In this document: piece by piece, positions 8,041 to 15,975 of the stretch
Layout of the letters: each line of letters opens with the position of its first letter
Numbering within the stretch: the first letter of the stretch is position 1
Assembly: GCA_003516705.1 (NCBI GenBank)
Contig: DPCJ01000072.1
Location: forward strand, 369 to 23,812
Source of the DNA: Prolixibacteraceae bacterium
GTDB lineage: Bacteria; Bacteroidota; Bacteroidia; Bacteroidales; Prolixibacteraceae
Reading direction: 5' to 3'
DNA length: 23,444 nucleotides
Program-made: the position numbers and the translations under genes
Notes under the pieces: generated by a model
What the model saw: only the letters and a program-made list of their open reading frames with translations
What the model was told of the DNA's origin: nothing
Database searches by the model: none

Positions 8041-8197
8041 CTTTAATTGCCCGCTTAGGCAAAGGTAATCTCCGTGCCTGAAGCTATCCAAAAGACTACG
8101 GCATAAACCCGCATACCCTCCCGCAAATCCATTTATTCCGTTTCCTTTTGTCCGCTTCATTCACTTTGTTTTTTGGTGCCTAAGCGTTCAATTAAGG
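8041..8197. repeat. 157-bp element bounded by imperfect 21-base inverted repeats
   Basis: The left arm (8041-8061) and right arm (8177-8197) are inverted repeats matching at 18 of 21 positions: an outer run of about 9 pairs including one G-T wobble, a 2-base mismatch, then 10 perfect pairs (CGCTTAGGCA with TGCCTAAGCG). The left arm begins at the base after the nuclease stop codon. An outer box, an unpaired spacer and an inner box is the layout of integron attC sites, but the conserved AAC/GTT core is not evident. Terminal repeats also fit a miniature transposable element; I see no clear target-site duplication. Confidence 0.55.
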
Positions 8198-8386
8198 TTC
8201 ATTTTGCCATTTCATAATCTTCTGAAATTTTGACATGGCAAAAGATTGCAAACCAACGAAAGAAAACCTACAAATTGCTAACTGCCTGGTATTTGCCATA
8301 CATTTATCCTGAAAGCAAGGACAACGTCGGTTTTTCTCCGTACCAAGTCCAAGCAAAAAAATGTTTAATTGTAAAATGTACAGAAA
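8198..8386. other. Leader region upstream of the DUF6266 gene
   Basis: No gene is seen. It contains a perfect 9-base inverted repeat, TTTTGCCAT (8202-8210) and ATGGCAAAA (8235-8243), with 24 bases between the arms. Together with 8041-8197 it makes the 346-base gap between the nuclease and the DUF6266 gene. No convincing promoter match was found. Confidence 0.4.
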
Positions 8387-9040
8387 ATGGGAAAAATTTC
8401 TAAAGGTATTTTAGGCGGATTCTCTGGTAAAGTCGGAAATGTCGTCGGAGGTAACTGGAAGGGAATTGACTACATGAGGATTAAACCTTCCACTGTAGCC
8501 AATCCACAGTCAAAAGGTCAGGTTGACCAGCGCTCGCGATTTTCAATCGCTCTTCAGTTTTTACAGCCAATGAAAGAGTTCATCAAGGTTGGTTTTAAAA
8601 ACTATGCTATTAAAATGACTGCATTTAACAGTGCAATGTCGTACAACGTGCAAAATGCCGTTATCGGTGACTATCCGGAATTTGAGATTGATTATGCTTC
8701 GGCTCTTTTAAGTCGAGGAGGTTTGGCTCAGGCATTGAATGCAAATGCGAATGCACCTGCAGCAGGCCAGGTTCAATTTACCTGGGATGACAACTCGGAT
8801 TACGGAAATGCAAATGCAACTGACAAAGTGATGGTTTTGGCTTACAACCCCGCAAAGAATGAAGCAATCTATCTGACAGGTGCAGCATTGCGAAATTCTG
8901 GTGAACAGACTCTGACGGTCCCTAATTATTTCAGTGGTGACGTAGTTCTTACTTACATTGCTTTTATCAGTGAAGATGGTAAGAATGTTTCAAACAGCAC
9001 TTTTGTAGGAGGCATTGAAATTCCTCAACTGCCTGATTAA
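8387..9040 (+). CDS. DUF6266 family protein
   Basis: A 217-residue protein with the features I associate with DUF6266, a Bacteroidota family of unknown function. The N-terminus is MGKISKGILGGFSGKVGNVVGG followed by NWKGIDYMRIKP and a SKGQVDQRSRF segment, which are the recognisable blocks. The rest looks like a beta-rich domain (VQFTWDDNSDYGNANATDKV, VVLTYIAFIS). There is no signal peptide and no membrane segment, so a cytoplasmic or structural role is possible; the Gly-rich start resembles a structural or phage-like subunit, but this is speculation. It stands alone between the inverted-repeat element and a strong terminator, and is not clearly in an operon with anything. Confidence 0.75.
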   Translation: MGKISKGILGGFSGKVGNVVGGNWKGIDYMRIKPSTVANPQSKGQVDQRSRFSIALQFLQPMKEFIKVGFKNYAIKMTAFNSAMSYNVQNAVIGDYPEFEIDYASALLSRGGLAQALNANANAPAAGQVQFTWDDNSDYGNANATDKVMVLAYNPAKNEAIYLTGAALRNSGEQTLTVPNYFSGDVVLTYIAFISEDGKNVSNSTFVGGIEIPQLPD

Positions 9041-9059
9041 TGGGATAAGTTCTTTTAAC

Positions 9060-9096
9060 AGAAAAACCGTTACCTTTCAGGAGCGGTTTTTCTTTA
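9060..9096 (+). terminator. Rho-independent terminator after the DUF6266 gene
   Basis: Stem GAAAAACCG (9061-9069) and CGGTTTTTC (9084-9092) with a 14-base loop; the T-run is in the 3' arm and continues as TTT. It lies 20 bases after the stop codon. Confidence 0.85.
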
Positions 9097-9244
9097 ATCC
9101 CATTACCCCAATTTTCTTATTTTTGTTTCCTGATAGCATTTATTAAAAAAACATTTGTTGCATATTTGTTGCTCATATCGCATAAGTAACTGATATACAA
9201 CTATTAATTATATTCTGTATCGGAAAGTAAACCCATAAATTGAA

Positions 9245-10282
9245 ATGAAAACCACAAAATATCTTCCGGCTGAATGGGAAATACAGTCGTTTCTGCAACT
9301 CACATTTCCACACCCCAACAGCGACTGGAAATACATGCTGAATGAAGTGACTGCCTGTTTTGTTGAAATTATTAAAACCACTGCCCTGTTTCAGGATGTG
9401 CTGGTTGTTTGCGATGATGTTGAACGCGTAAAATCGTTTTTTACTTCAACCAAAAATATCTGGTTTGTACAGGCTGAATCAAACGATACATGGGCGCGCG
9501 ATCACGGTGGAATTACGGTTACTGAGAATGGCGACACAGTGGTGAATGATTATATTTTCAACGGTTGGGGAGCAAAATTTGATGCAAAACTTGACACGCA
9601 AATCACAAAAAAGCTTTTTGAAAAAGGAGCCGTTACAAACTGTTATCTGAAATCGTTTGATTTTGTGCTTGAAGGCGGTTCAATTGAAAGCGACGGCAAA
9701 GGAACAATTCTTACCACAGCAGAATGCCTGCTTTCAAAAAACAGGAATGAACAGTATTCGAAAGAAGAAATCGAAAATTATTTGAAAGAAAACTTTGGCG
9801 CAAACCGCGTTCTCTGGCTAAACTCTGGCTACCTTGCCGGCGATGACACAGATTCTCACATTGACACACTTGCCCGCTTTTGTGATACAAAAACCATCGC
9901 TTTTGTGGGCTGCAATAATCCTGAAGATGAGCATTTTGAAGCCTTACAGCAAATGAAAATGGAATTGCAGTTATTCAATAATTTTGAAGGCAATCCGTAC
10001 AAACTGGTTGAACTGCCCCTACCCGACGCCTGTTTTGACGAAGATGGCAGCAGGTTGCCTGCAACTTATGCCAATTTCACCATCATAAATGGTGCGGTAC
10101 TGGTTCCGGTGTATGGCGTTTCACAGGATGAAAAAGCGCTGGAAATTCTTCGGCAATGTTTCCCCGACAGAAAAGTAATTGGCGTAAATTGCAGGATTTT
10201 AATTGAACAGCACGGATCGTTGCATTGCGTTACAATGCAATATCCTGAGCAGGTTAAACTGAACAAAGAAAATTTAGACTGA
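9245..10282 (+). CDS. aguA: Agmatine deiminase
   Basis: Hydrolyses agmatine to N-carbamoylputrescine and ammonia, the first step of the arginine-decarboxylase route to putrescine. The 345-residue product has the peptidyl-arginine/agmatine deiminase signatures in order: NDTWARDHGG near residues 80-89, FDFVLEGGSIESDG near 137-150, GDDTDSHIDTLARF near 199-212, and the catalytic cysteine Cys328 in HGSLHCVTMQYP. The length is normal for the family. It is cytoplasmic, with no signal peptide. The next gene, for the second pathway step, starts one base after this stop codon, which strongly supports the assignment over a general peptidyl-arginine deiminase. A possible -7 element TATTTTTG lies at 9118-9125, more than 100 bases upstream, without a clear -33 partner. 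Confidence 0.94.
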   Translation: MKTTKYLPAEWEIQSFLQLTFPHPNSDWKYMLNEVTACFVEIIKTTALFQDVLVVCDDVERVKSFFTSTKNIWFVQAESNDTWARDHGGITVTENGDTVVNDYIFNGWGAKFDAKLDTQITKKLFEKGAVTNCYLKSFDFVLEGGSIESDGKGTILTTAECLLSKNRNEQYSKEEIENYLKENFGANRVLWLNSGYLAGDDTDSHIDTLARFCDTKTIAFVGCNNPEDEHFEALQQMKMELQLFNNFEGNPYKLVELPLPDACFDEDGSRLPATYANFTIINGAVLVPVYGVSQDEKALEILRQCFPDRKVIGVNCRILIEQHGSLHCVTMQYPEQVKLNKENLD

Positions 10283-10283
10283 A

Positions 10284-11168
10284 ATGAGTACAATAAAAGT
10301 TGGGTTGGTGCAGGTTTCGTGCACTGCCGATAAAGCAGCAAATATTCAGAAAAGTGTAAGTGAAATCAGGAAATGTGCTGCATTGGGCGCAAATCTTGTG
10401 GTTCTTCAGGAATTGCATGGCAGTCTTTATTTTTGTCAGACCGAAGACACCGATATGTTTGATCTGGCCGAAACAATTCCCGGGCCTTCAACTGAAGTTT
10501 TTTCTGCTGTAGCCAAACAAACAGGTGTGGTATTGGTAACATCGCTGTTTGAGAAACGGGCTGCCGGACTTTACCACAACACAGCCGTGGTATTTGAAAA
10601 CGACGGTTCAATTGCCGGAAAATACCGCAAAATGCACATTCCCGACGATCCGGCTTATTACGAGAAATTCTATTTCACCCCCGGCGATTTGGGATTTGAG
10701 CCCATAAAAACATCGGTCGGAAAACTTGGCGTTTTGGTTTGCTGGGATCAGTGGTACCCCGAAGCAGCGCGTTTAATGACTTTGGCCGGCGCCGATTTAT
10801 TGATTTACCCCACCGCAATTGGCTGGGAAAGTACTGACCCAGTTGAAGAAAAAGAAAGGCAGCTGAATGCCTGGGTGATTTCGCAACGCAGTCATGCCGT
10901 AGCCAACGGATTACCTGTAATCAGCGTAAACCGCACCGGTTTTGAAGCCGATCCTTCGGAAGTTACAAACGGGATTACTTTCTGGGGAAACTCTTTTGTG
11001 GCCGGTCCGCAAGGTGAAATAATCTCACAATTTCAGGCTGAAATTGAACAAACTGAAGTTGTTGAAATCGATTTGACACGCTCGGAAAATGTGCGCCGGA
11101 TTTGGCCTTTTTTACGCGACCGCCGGATTGATGCCTATCAGGATATCACAAAACGGTTCAGAGATTAA
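10284..11168 (+). CDS. aguB: N-carbamoylputrescine amidase
   Basis: Nitrilase-superfamily enzyme that hydrolyses N-carbamoylputrescine to putrescine, CO2 and ammonia, finishing the pathway begun by the upstream gene. The Glu-Lys-Cys triad is visible: Glu43 in LQELHGSLYF, Lys116 in KYRKMHIPDD, and Cys153 in VLVCWDQWYPEAARL. The length of 294 residues is typical. The start is one base after the agmatine deiminase stop, so the genes are co-transcribed and likely co-translated. The stop lies four bases from the end of the convergent mutarotase gene, with no hairpin terminator between them, so the 3' ends of the two transcripts probably overlap. Confidence 0.95.
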   Translation: MSTIKVGLVQVSCTADKAANIQKSVSEIRKCAALGANLVVLQELHGSLYFCQTEDTDMFDLAETIPGPSTEVFSAVAKQTGVVLVTSLFEKRAAGLYHNTAVVFENDGSIAGKYRKMHIPDDPAYYEKFYFTPGDLGFEPIKTSVGKLGVLVCWDQWYPEAARLMTLAGADLLIYPTAIGWESTDPVEEKERQLNAWVISQRSHAVANGLPVISVNRTGFEADPSEVTNGITFWGNSFVAGPQGEIISQFQAEIEQTEVVEIDLTRSENVRRIWPFLRDRRIDAYQDITKRFRD

Positions 11169-11172
11169 ATCG

Positions 11173-12081
11173 CTATCTTTCCAGAAGTCCAATGATTGCT
11201 GATGTTTCATGCGATTCGCCCGGAGCAAGGTTTATTACATCGGTAAATGCATTCACTGCTTCGATGCACACAAACGTTTGAAATCCGTCATCTGCAATAT
11301 CATCAATTTTTGCACAGGTTTCTTCACCCGGATTCCAGACTGTGGTTACATTGCTACCCGATTTTGATACAAGAATTCCTCTTCCGAATAACGGGTCGTA
11401 AATCACACAATCAGCAACAGTGTCTTGATAATGGCGGGTTTCGGCAGTTTTTATTTCGAGCAATTCACTTTCCTGCGTGTAATTTTCCCCATCCAACTGG
11501 TTAAAATAGCTTGTATTTTTCAACCCTGAAATCCTGATTTCTTCTATCGAAGATATGTTGTAATAGGAATGAAGCGCAGTAGAATAATCAAAAGAAGCAT
11601 CAGAAGTGTTGGTTACTTTTAGTGTGGCAGTGAGTGTTTTGCCAACAATAAAAGTCATTTCAGCACAAAAATCGTGGGGCCAGAATTTTTTTGTGGCTTC
11701 CGATGAACAAAGCACCAACTTTACCAAAGTTTCGCCACCGGGGAGTGAGGCAGTTTCGGCAACATCCCAGAACATCAATCGGGCAAAACCGTGCTGTGGC
11801 TTGGCTGGGTCGGTTTTATGAGGGCCAAACCATGGAAAACAAAGTGGAATACCTCCCCGAATCGGGCGTCCTTCCTCGAAAAAACTTTCCGGGCTCAACC
11901 ACAAAATGTCCATCGTTTTGTGTGTTTTAAAACGCGTTGCATGTGCCCCGTATAAACTGATGTCTGCCTCGGCATGTTTGTTTGATACCGAGATAAAAAT
12001 CATGTTTTCCTCCATCTCATCAAATCCCAGCTCGCCTTCAATGCTGAATTTATCGTTTAGTTCTTCTGCATCCAATTTCAT
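11173..12081 (-). CDS. D-hexose-6-phosphate mutarotase (YeaD-like aldose epimerase)
   Basis: Interconverts alpha and beta anomers of hexose 6-phosphates. The 302-residue product has the galactose-mutarotase-like beta-sandwich signatures of the YeaD group: GGIPLCFPWFGPH with PQHGFARLMFW (substrate-binding His), TALHSYYNI (second His), and IEAVNAF near the C-terminus, where the catalytic Glu is expected. I chose the ATG at 12081; a TTG two codons upstream is in frame but less likely. The gene is alone on the - strand, converging with the putrescine operon, and shows no functional link to it. It probably supports general sugar phosphate metabolism in the cytoplasm. Confidence 0.9.
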   Translation of the reverse strand: MKLDAEELNDKFSIEGELGFDEMEENMIFISVSNKHAEADISLYGAHATRFKTHKTMDILWLSPESFFEEGRPIRGGIPLCFPWFGPHKTDPAKPQHGFARLMFWDVAETASLPGGETLVKLVLCSSEATKKFWPHDFCAEMTFIVGKTLTATLKVTNTSDASFDYSTALHSYYNISSIEEIRISGLKNTSYFNQLDGENYTQESELLEIKTAETRHYQDTVADCVIYDPLFGRGILVSKSGSNVTTVWNPGEETCAKIDDIADDGFQTFVCIEAVNAFTDVINLAPGESHETSAIIGLLER

Positions 12082-12242
12082 CGTCAAAAACTATTTAGGT
12101 TGAAAATAACTCTATCCTGCAACATCTGTCATTAACAGGTTTTGGCGCAAAGTAACAATCATTTTTATGAAATTAAAAACATGCACACTTTGTTTTTAAA
12201 AGCGGTACAAAACATTATTTTTAGATACTTAAACAAAGTGCA

Positions 12243-12740
12243 ATGAAAGAAGAAGATGATGATTTTCCCGATTTCAGAAAAACTGAAAGATTGCCGATAT
12301 ATAAAAAGGGAGAGGAAATTTATGAGCTGGTACACCAGATTTGCGAACTTATTCCGGAAGATAACGAACATCTCCAGTTTATTAAAGGTCAGATGCTTGG
12401 TGATGCTGCAATGTTAACTGCCAAAGTTGCAGGTGCCGAAGCTGGCGGTTTATACGATCTTAAAATGGAAAACGCAGCCATCATCCGCAAAGCAGCGCGC
12501 GATTTGATGGTGTCAAACCATTCGCTTGAAATGTTTGGTTTTGAAGAAGTAGCGTACTTTGATATGGTGAGGGATTTGATTGAAGAGTATCGGTTGCTTT
12601 TTATCGATTGGGTGGCCGGGTTTGACCGATGGAACTATATTGTCGATCGCTGGGGATTGTTTAATCCGCCTGGCGTTGGGCCATTCGATAAAGATCCGGA
12701 TGATGATATTCCGTTTAATCCTGATGATTTTTTGGAGTAA
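12243..12740 (+). CDS. Small helical protein of unknown function with acidic C-terminus
   Basis: A 165-residue protein I cannot name. It is predicted mostly helical: residues about 17-135 show long amphipathic runs (YKKGEEIYELVHQICELIP, QFIKGQMLGDAAMLTAKVAG, YDLKMENAAIIRKAARDLMV). The helix spacing and the LPIYKKGEEIYELVHQI opening resemble four-helix-bundle proteins of the S23/Avd-like type, but the match is by shape, not by clear motifs. The tail (DKDPDDDIPFNPDDFLE) is very acidic. It has no signal peptide. It lies alone between the mutarotase and a strong bidirectional terminator, so it is probably its own transcription unit. No retroelement or rRNA gene is nearby to support an Avd or S23 role. 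Confidence 0.7.
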   Translation: MKEEDDDFPDFRKTERLPIYKKGEEIYELVHQICELIPEDNEHLQFIKGQMLGDAAMLTAKVAGAEAGGLYDLKMENAAIIRKAARDLMVSNHSLEMFGFEEVAYFDMVRDLIEEYRLLFIDWVAGFDRWNYIVDRWGLFNPPGVGPFDKDPDDDIPFNPDDFLE

Positions 12741-12777
12741 AAAAGAGGCTGAAAATCTAATTTTCAGCCTCTTTTTT
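12739..12777. terminator. Bidirectional rho-independent terminator
   Basis: A perfect stem of about 18 bases around a 3-base loop (12757-12759), with an A-run on the left and a T-run on the right. GAGGCTGAAAAT pairs with ATTTTCAGCCTC. It can stop the + strand gene ending at 12740 and the - strand acyl-CoA dehydrogenase gene ending at 12796. Confidence 0.92.
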
Positions 12778-12795
12778 CTGACACCCACGAAGGTT

Positions 12796-14343
12796 TTAAA
12801 CTGTCACAAAATTCAGCCACGAGCTGTTTTCTTCGTAACCTTCAATAACATCGGTTTTGTTGCTAAACGAAAAAGTGGCCATTAATTTCGAAATATCCTG
12901 GTGTAGCATGGTAATTCCACCATTTATCAAATCTTTTCTAAAACCTTTATTTGCCAAATCGAGTAACTGGTTTAACGAAATTATACGGCCCACTACCCTT
13001 CCCATTTCCACAAGTTTGCGTTGCTGCATTTGAAAATCAAGATTGAAATCGGTCAGTTCTTTTACATATTCTGCCGCCTGGCTGGTTAGGTCGAATTCTT
13101 TTAAAAACTGAAAAAGATTATTTTCTTTGGCGCGCTTCATCAGTTTAATTAAGCCTTCTGTTATTTGAGCATACAAAATATCGTTTGAACCCTCAAAAAT
13201 CTGGAATGGGCGGCTGTCGGCAGTTCCCCGTCCGCCAATGTGACTTATCTGATACGCTTTTGCACCAACCAACTGTACCAATGACTGGGCGGCTTCCTGC
13301 ATTAAATCGGTTACAACGCTTTTAACTGCGTTGGCTTCCAGTCCGTGTGGAACCAAATCAACATCAATTCTGGCCTTTTCGCTGCTGTTGGCGCACATGG
13401 CCGAACAAACTGTGTAAGAAGCCTGCAATTTTGAAAGTCGTTGCTGAACCTGGTCGTAGCCAAACAAGCTCTTGCCGCCAACAAAACGTTGCTGACAATG
13501 AGCGATGGCTTCGTCTAACATTCGTTGAATAAATCCCATTGCCATTCCCGGAAACTGCATCCGGCTGCGATGCAGCAAATCGAGCATCATTTTTACACCT
13601 GTTGAATGTGGCTGTAATTTATATTGTACCGGAATTTTAACATCGATTCTGTTTCTTCCGTAGGGAATCATGTAAAGCCCGAGGTTTTCGTAAAATTCCT
13701 CCACCTCAATTTGCTGACCGGGAGCATTCACATCGCAAATAAAAAAATCGATATCGCGCTGTAAATTCCCCGATTCGGTTTGTTGCCGAGCAGTTAATAA
13801 CCAAAATTCAGCCCAGCCGGTTAAACCCGCCCAGTGCTTTTTACCTTTGAGATAAGCGTGTCCATCAGCTTCTACAAACGATGTTTGCATGTTTAATGCA
13901 TCACTTCCATAATCAGGTTCGGTAATCATTAACCCGCCCATGGTTTTTTCTTCAAGAAAGCGTTTAAAAACACTTGCTTTTGCTTCTTTCTGCCCATATT
14001 TTCCAACAGGTTGCAAAAACAAGGCTGAGTTAATGCCAAATGTGAGCGACAATGCCAGCGATTCATAGGAAGCAGCTGCCAGCAGCGCAATATTTTCGTA
14101 CATTAATCCACCACGACCTCCATATTGCGTTGGTATTCCAACCGACAACGGATTAACCGACATAATTTCGCGCAAAGCAAAAGGTGGCAAACCACGTTTA
14201 AGACTTAATTGATTGACATCGGCCCGGGTATGAAACACAAGTTTCATTTTGGCTTTCAGGTTATCGATAAATTCAGAAAAAGGTGGAATTGCATTTTGCT
14301 GAGTTGATATTTCAGGAGTTAATGCAGTATCAAAATAATTCAT
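12796..14343 (-). CDS. Acyl-CoA dehydrogenase family flavoprotein
   Basis: FAD-dependent dehydrogenase expected to form the alpha-beta double bond of an acyl-CoA and pass electrons to ETF. The frame is open to 14460, but the preceding residues look like translated intergenic DNA; the ATG at 14343 starts MNYFDTALTPEIS and gives 515 residues. Visible signatures are VGIPTQYGGRGG, MITEPDYGSDALNMQTSF with KGKKHWAGLTGWAEF (FAD/acyl binding), and IGGRGTADSRPFQIFEGSNDILY near the end of the core. The family's usual length is about 380-400; here about 110 residues follow the core as a helical C-terminal extension, as in longer subclasses. Substrate cannot be told. The gene is alone, with a bidirectional terminator after it and a palindromic region before it. 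Confidence 0.88.
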   Translation of the reverse strand: MNYFDTALTPEISTQQNAIPPFSEFIDNLKAKMKLVFHTRADVNQLSLKRGLPPFALREIMSVNPLSVGIPTQYGGRGGLMYENIALLAAASYESLALSLTFGINSALFLQPVGKYGQKEAKASVFKRFLEEKTMGGLMITEPDYGSDALNMQTSFVEADGHAYLKGKKHWAGLTGWAEFWLLTARQQTESGNLQRDIDFFICDVNAPGQQIEVEEFYENLGLYMIPYGRNRIDVKIPVQYKLQPHSTGVKMMLDLLHRSRMQFPGMAMGFIQRMLDEAIAHCQQRFVGGKSLFGYDQVQQRLSKLQASYTVCSAMCANSSEKARIDVDLVPHGLEANAVKSVVTDLMQEAAQSLVQLVGAKAYQISHIGGRGTADSRPFQIFEGSNDILYAQITEGLIKLMKRAKENNLFQFLKEFDLTSQAAEYVKELTDFNLDFQMQQRKLVEMGRVVGRIISLNQLLDLANKGFRKDLINGGITMLHQDISKLMATFSFSNKTDVIEGYEENSSWLNFVTV

Positions 14344-14691
14344 CTTCAAAATATTGTTTTTAATGTAATATACGAACCATTTAAAATGGTTGATTTTGCA
14401 GTCAAAAACATCAAAAACACCAGCTTTGCAATAATGTTCGGCAAACAATGAAAATTGCAACTTTTAGTTCATTGTAACTTTTGCTAAAAAAATGCAAGTA
14501 TTCCATTAAAATGGCTAACTATTGTGCTGACTACACGTTGTGTAGCCTTTTTGACATTAAATCCCCCACCTGATTATCTTCGTTGCTTCCAATCTGTGCT
14601 AAAATTTCGCAAAAAAACATTTATCAAAATAAAATTATTGCTCTGGTTCGGTGTAAAAGTTGGAATCGTTATATTCCGCAAAAAAAAAGTT
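14344..14691. other. Divergent intergenic region between acyl-CoA dehydrogenase and exonuclease III
   Basis: No gene of its own. It is AT-rich and should carry both promoters. It holds two CCATT/AATGG palindromes (14375-14391, 14503-14514) and a short hairpin CTACAC-gtt-GTGTAG (14531-14545) followed by CCTTTTT. No exact TAnnTTTG promoter match was found for either gene. Confidence 0.5.
14375..14391. promoter_or_regulatory. Perfect 17-bp palindrome upstream of the acyl-CoA dehydrogenase gene
   Basis: AACCATTT and AAATGGTT flank one central base, 31 bases upstream of the dehydrogenase ATG. A related 12-bp palindrome, CCATTAAAATGG, lies at 14503-14514. The symmetry and position fit a dimeric repressor operator; the regulator is unknown and not in the window. 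Confidence 0.45.
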
Positions 14692-15459
14692 ATGAAAATA
14701 ATTTCGTGGAATGTAAACGGGATTCGGGCAGTGGCTCAGAAGAATTTTTTTAATGACCTTGAAAAAATGGCTCCCGACATTATCTGTATTCAGGAAACCA
14801 AAGCTCAGGATGACCAGGTGGCGGAAACTCTTGAATCAATCAAAAATTTTCATATTTACTCCAATTCGGCTGAAAAAAAAGGATATTCGGGTATAGCCAT
14901 TTTGTCGAGAATAAAACCGCTGAATTTTAAAACCGATATGGGAATTGACATGCACGATAACGAAGGACGGGTTTTATGCCTCGAATACGATGCTTTTTTT
15001 CTTGTTAATGTTTATGTACCAAATTCGGGAAGCGATTTAAAAAGACTTGATTACAGACAGCAATGGGATTTGGATTTTCTGAATTATTTAAAAAACCTCG
15101 AAACGCTAAAACCTGTAATTGTTTGCGGCGATTTTAATGTTGCCCACCAGCCAATTGACTTAACACACCCAAAAGCCAACTACAATAAATATGCGGGTTA
15201 CATGCAGGTTGAAATTGATGGAATGGACAGATTCACCCAAAACGGGCTGGTTGATTCTTTCAGGCATTTTTACCCCGATAAAAAAGAAGCTTACTCGTGG
15301 TGGAGTTACAGGGCCGGCGCCAGGGAAAAGAATGTTGGCTGGAGAATCGATTATTTTCTGGTAAGTAAAACATTTATTTCCTCAGTAAAAACAGCCTTTA
15401 TTTTAAATGAGATAATGGGTTCCGACCATTGTCCGGTTGGAATTGAGCTAAGCATTTAA
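14692..15459 (+). CDS. xth: Exodeoxyribonuclease III / AP endonuclease
   Basis: Cuts DNA 5' to abasic sites and trims 3' ends in base excision repair. The frame is open from 14524, but the ATG at 14692 begins the family's canonical start MKIISWNVNGIRA, giving 255 residues, the normal length. The ExoIII/APE1 motifs appear in order: WNVNGIRA (Asn7), IQETKAQ (metal ligand Glu35), VYVPNSG, CGDFNVAH, WRIDYFLVS and GSDHCPVGIEL with the catalytic His. It is cytoplasmic and stands as a single gene, ending at a strong bidirectional terminator shared with the - strand thioredoxin operon. Confidence 0.95.
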   Translation: MKIISWNVNGIRAVAQKNFFNDLEKMAPDIICIQETKAQDDQVAETLESIKNFHIYSNSAEKKGYSGIAILSRIKPLNFKTDMGIDMHDNEGRVLCLEYDAFFLVNVYVPNSGSDLKRLDYRQQWDLDFLNYLKNLETLKPVIVCGDFNVAHQPIDLTHPKANYNKYAGYMQVEIDGMDRFTQNGLVDSFRHFYPDKKEAYSWWSYRAGAREKNVGWRIDYFLVSKTFISSVKTAFILNEIMGSDHCPVGIELSI

Positions 15460-15473
15460 ATTACATTTTGCCA

Positions 15474-15515
15474 TTAAAAAACCGCTCATTTTAAGCCAAA
15501 TGAGCGGTTTTTTAA
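15474..15515. terminator. Bidirectional rho-independent terminator between xth and the thioredoxin operon
   Basis: A stem of about 18 perfect bases: A-run plus CCGCTCATTT on the left and AAATGAGCGG plus T-run on the right, with a 6-base loop (15492-15497). It serves the exonuclease gene (+) and the thioredoxin gene ending at 15533 (-). Confidence 0.92.
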
Positions 15516-15532
15516 ACTAGTATCTGTATCTT

Positions 15533-15958
15533 TTATTTGCCAGCAACTGCGCTTCGTACTTCGGCAAGAATTGCCTTTTTACTTTTTACACCCACAATCC
15601 GGCCAACTTCGTTGCCGTTGTTAAAAATAACGAGTGTTGGAATGTTACGAACCTTGTATTTTTTTGCCAGGTCCTGGTTATTATCCACATTTACTTTGCC
15701 AATTACGATGTCATCTTCCGTTTCGGCAATTTCGTTTAATATTGGGGCTACCATTTTACACGGGCCACACCAGGGCGCCCAGAAATCGACAAGCAAAATT
15801 TCCTTTTTCAGCGCCAGTTTAAAGTTTTTATTACCAAGTGTAACAATTTTCTTACTGGCCTCCACCGGCTTCATATTCTTCATCCTGAAGTAATTCACCG
15901 TGATCAATGCGATTAAAGCAGCAATTAATACTGCTATAATAATAAGTGTCGTTGACAT
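15533..15958 (-). CDS. Membrane-anchored thioredoxin
   Basis: Dithiol-disulfide oxidoreductase with a classical active site, WCGPC (Cys64, Cys67), in a 141-residue protein. Residues about 5-22 (LIIIAVLIAALIALITV) form an N-terminal membrane segment, followed by a basic stretch (FRMKNMK, SKK). By the positive-inside rule this would put the thioredoxin domain on the cytoplasmic side, although a periplasmic location cannot be excluded. The rest is a normal thioredoxin: VDFWAPWCGPCKMVAPIL, VNVDNNQDLAKKYKV, the cis-Pro in IPTLVIFNNG. It is the last gene of the - strand run after thioredoxin reductase and OsmC, 17 bases from the latter, so the reductase may recycle it. A signal peptide is unlikely because there is no cleavage site. 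Confidence 0.92.
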   Translation of the reverse strand: MSTTLIIIAVLIAALIALITVNYFRMKNMKPVEASKKIVTLGNKNFKLALKKEILLVDFWAPWCGPCKMVAPILNEIAETEDDIVIGKVNVDNNQDLAKKYKVRNIPTLVIFNNGNEVGRIVGVKSKKAILAEVRSAVAGK

Positions 15959-15975
15959 TTTTTAATTTTTAATTT

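Noticed and set aside
6167..8386. CRISPR array or integron array in the accessory region
   Set aside because: There are no regularly spaced direct repeats, and no integrase, cas gene or repeated attC site is visible; only one inverted-repeat element is clear.
14344..14460. N-terminal extension of the acyl-CoA dehydrogenase
   Set aside because: The extra residues look like translated intergenic DNA and would contain the 17-bp palindrome; the ATG at 14343 is preferred.
14531..14545. Hairpin CTACAC-gtt-GTGTAG followed by a short T-run as a terminator
   Set aside because: The stem is only 6 bases and no + strand gene ends upstream of it in this divergent region.
14524..14691. N-terminal extension of exonuclease III
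   Set aside because: The canonical start MKIISWNVNGIRA is at 14692; the preceding residues do not belong to the family.
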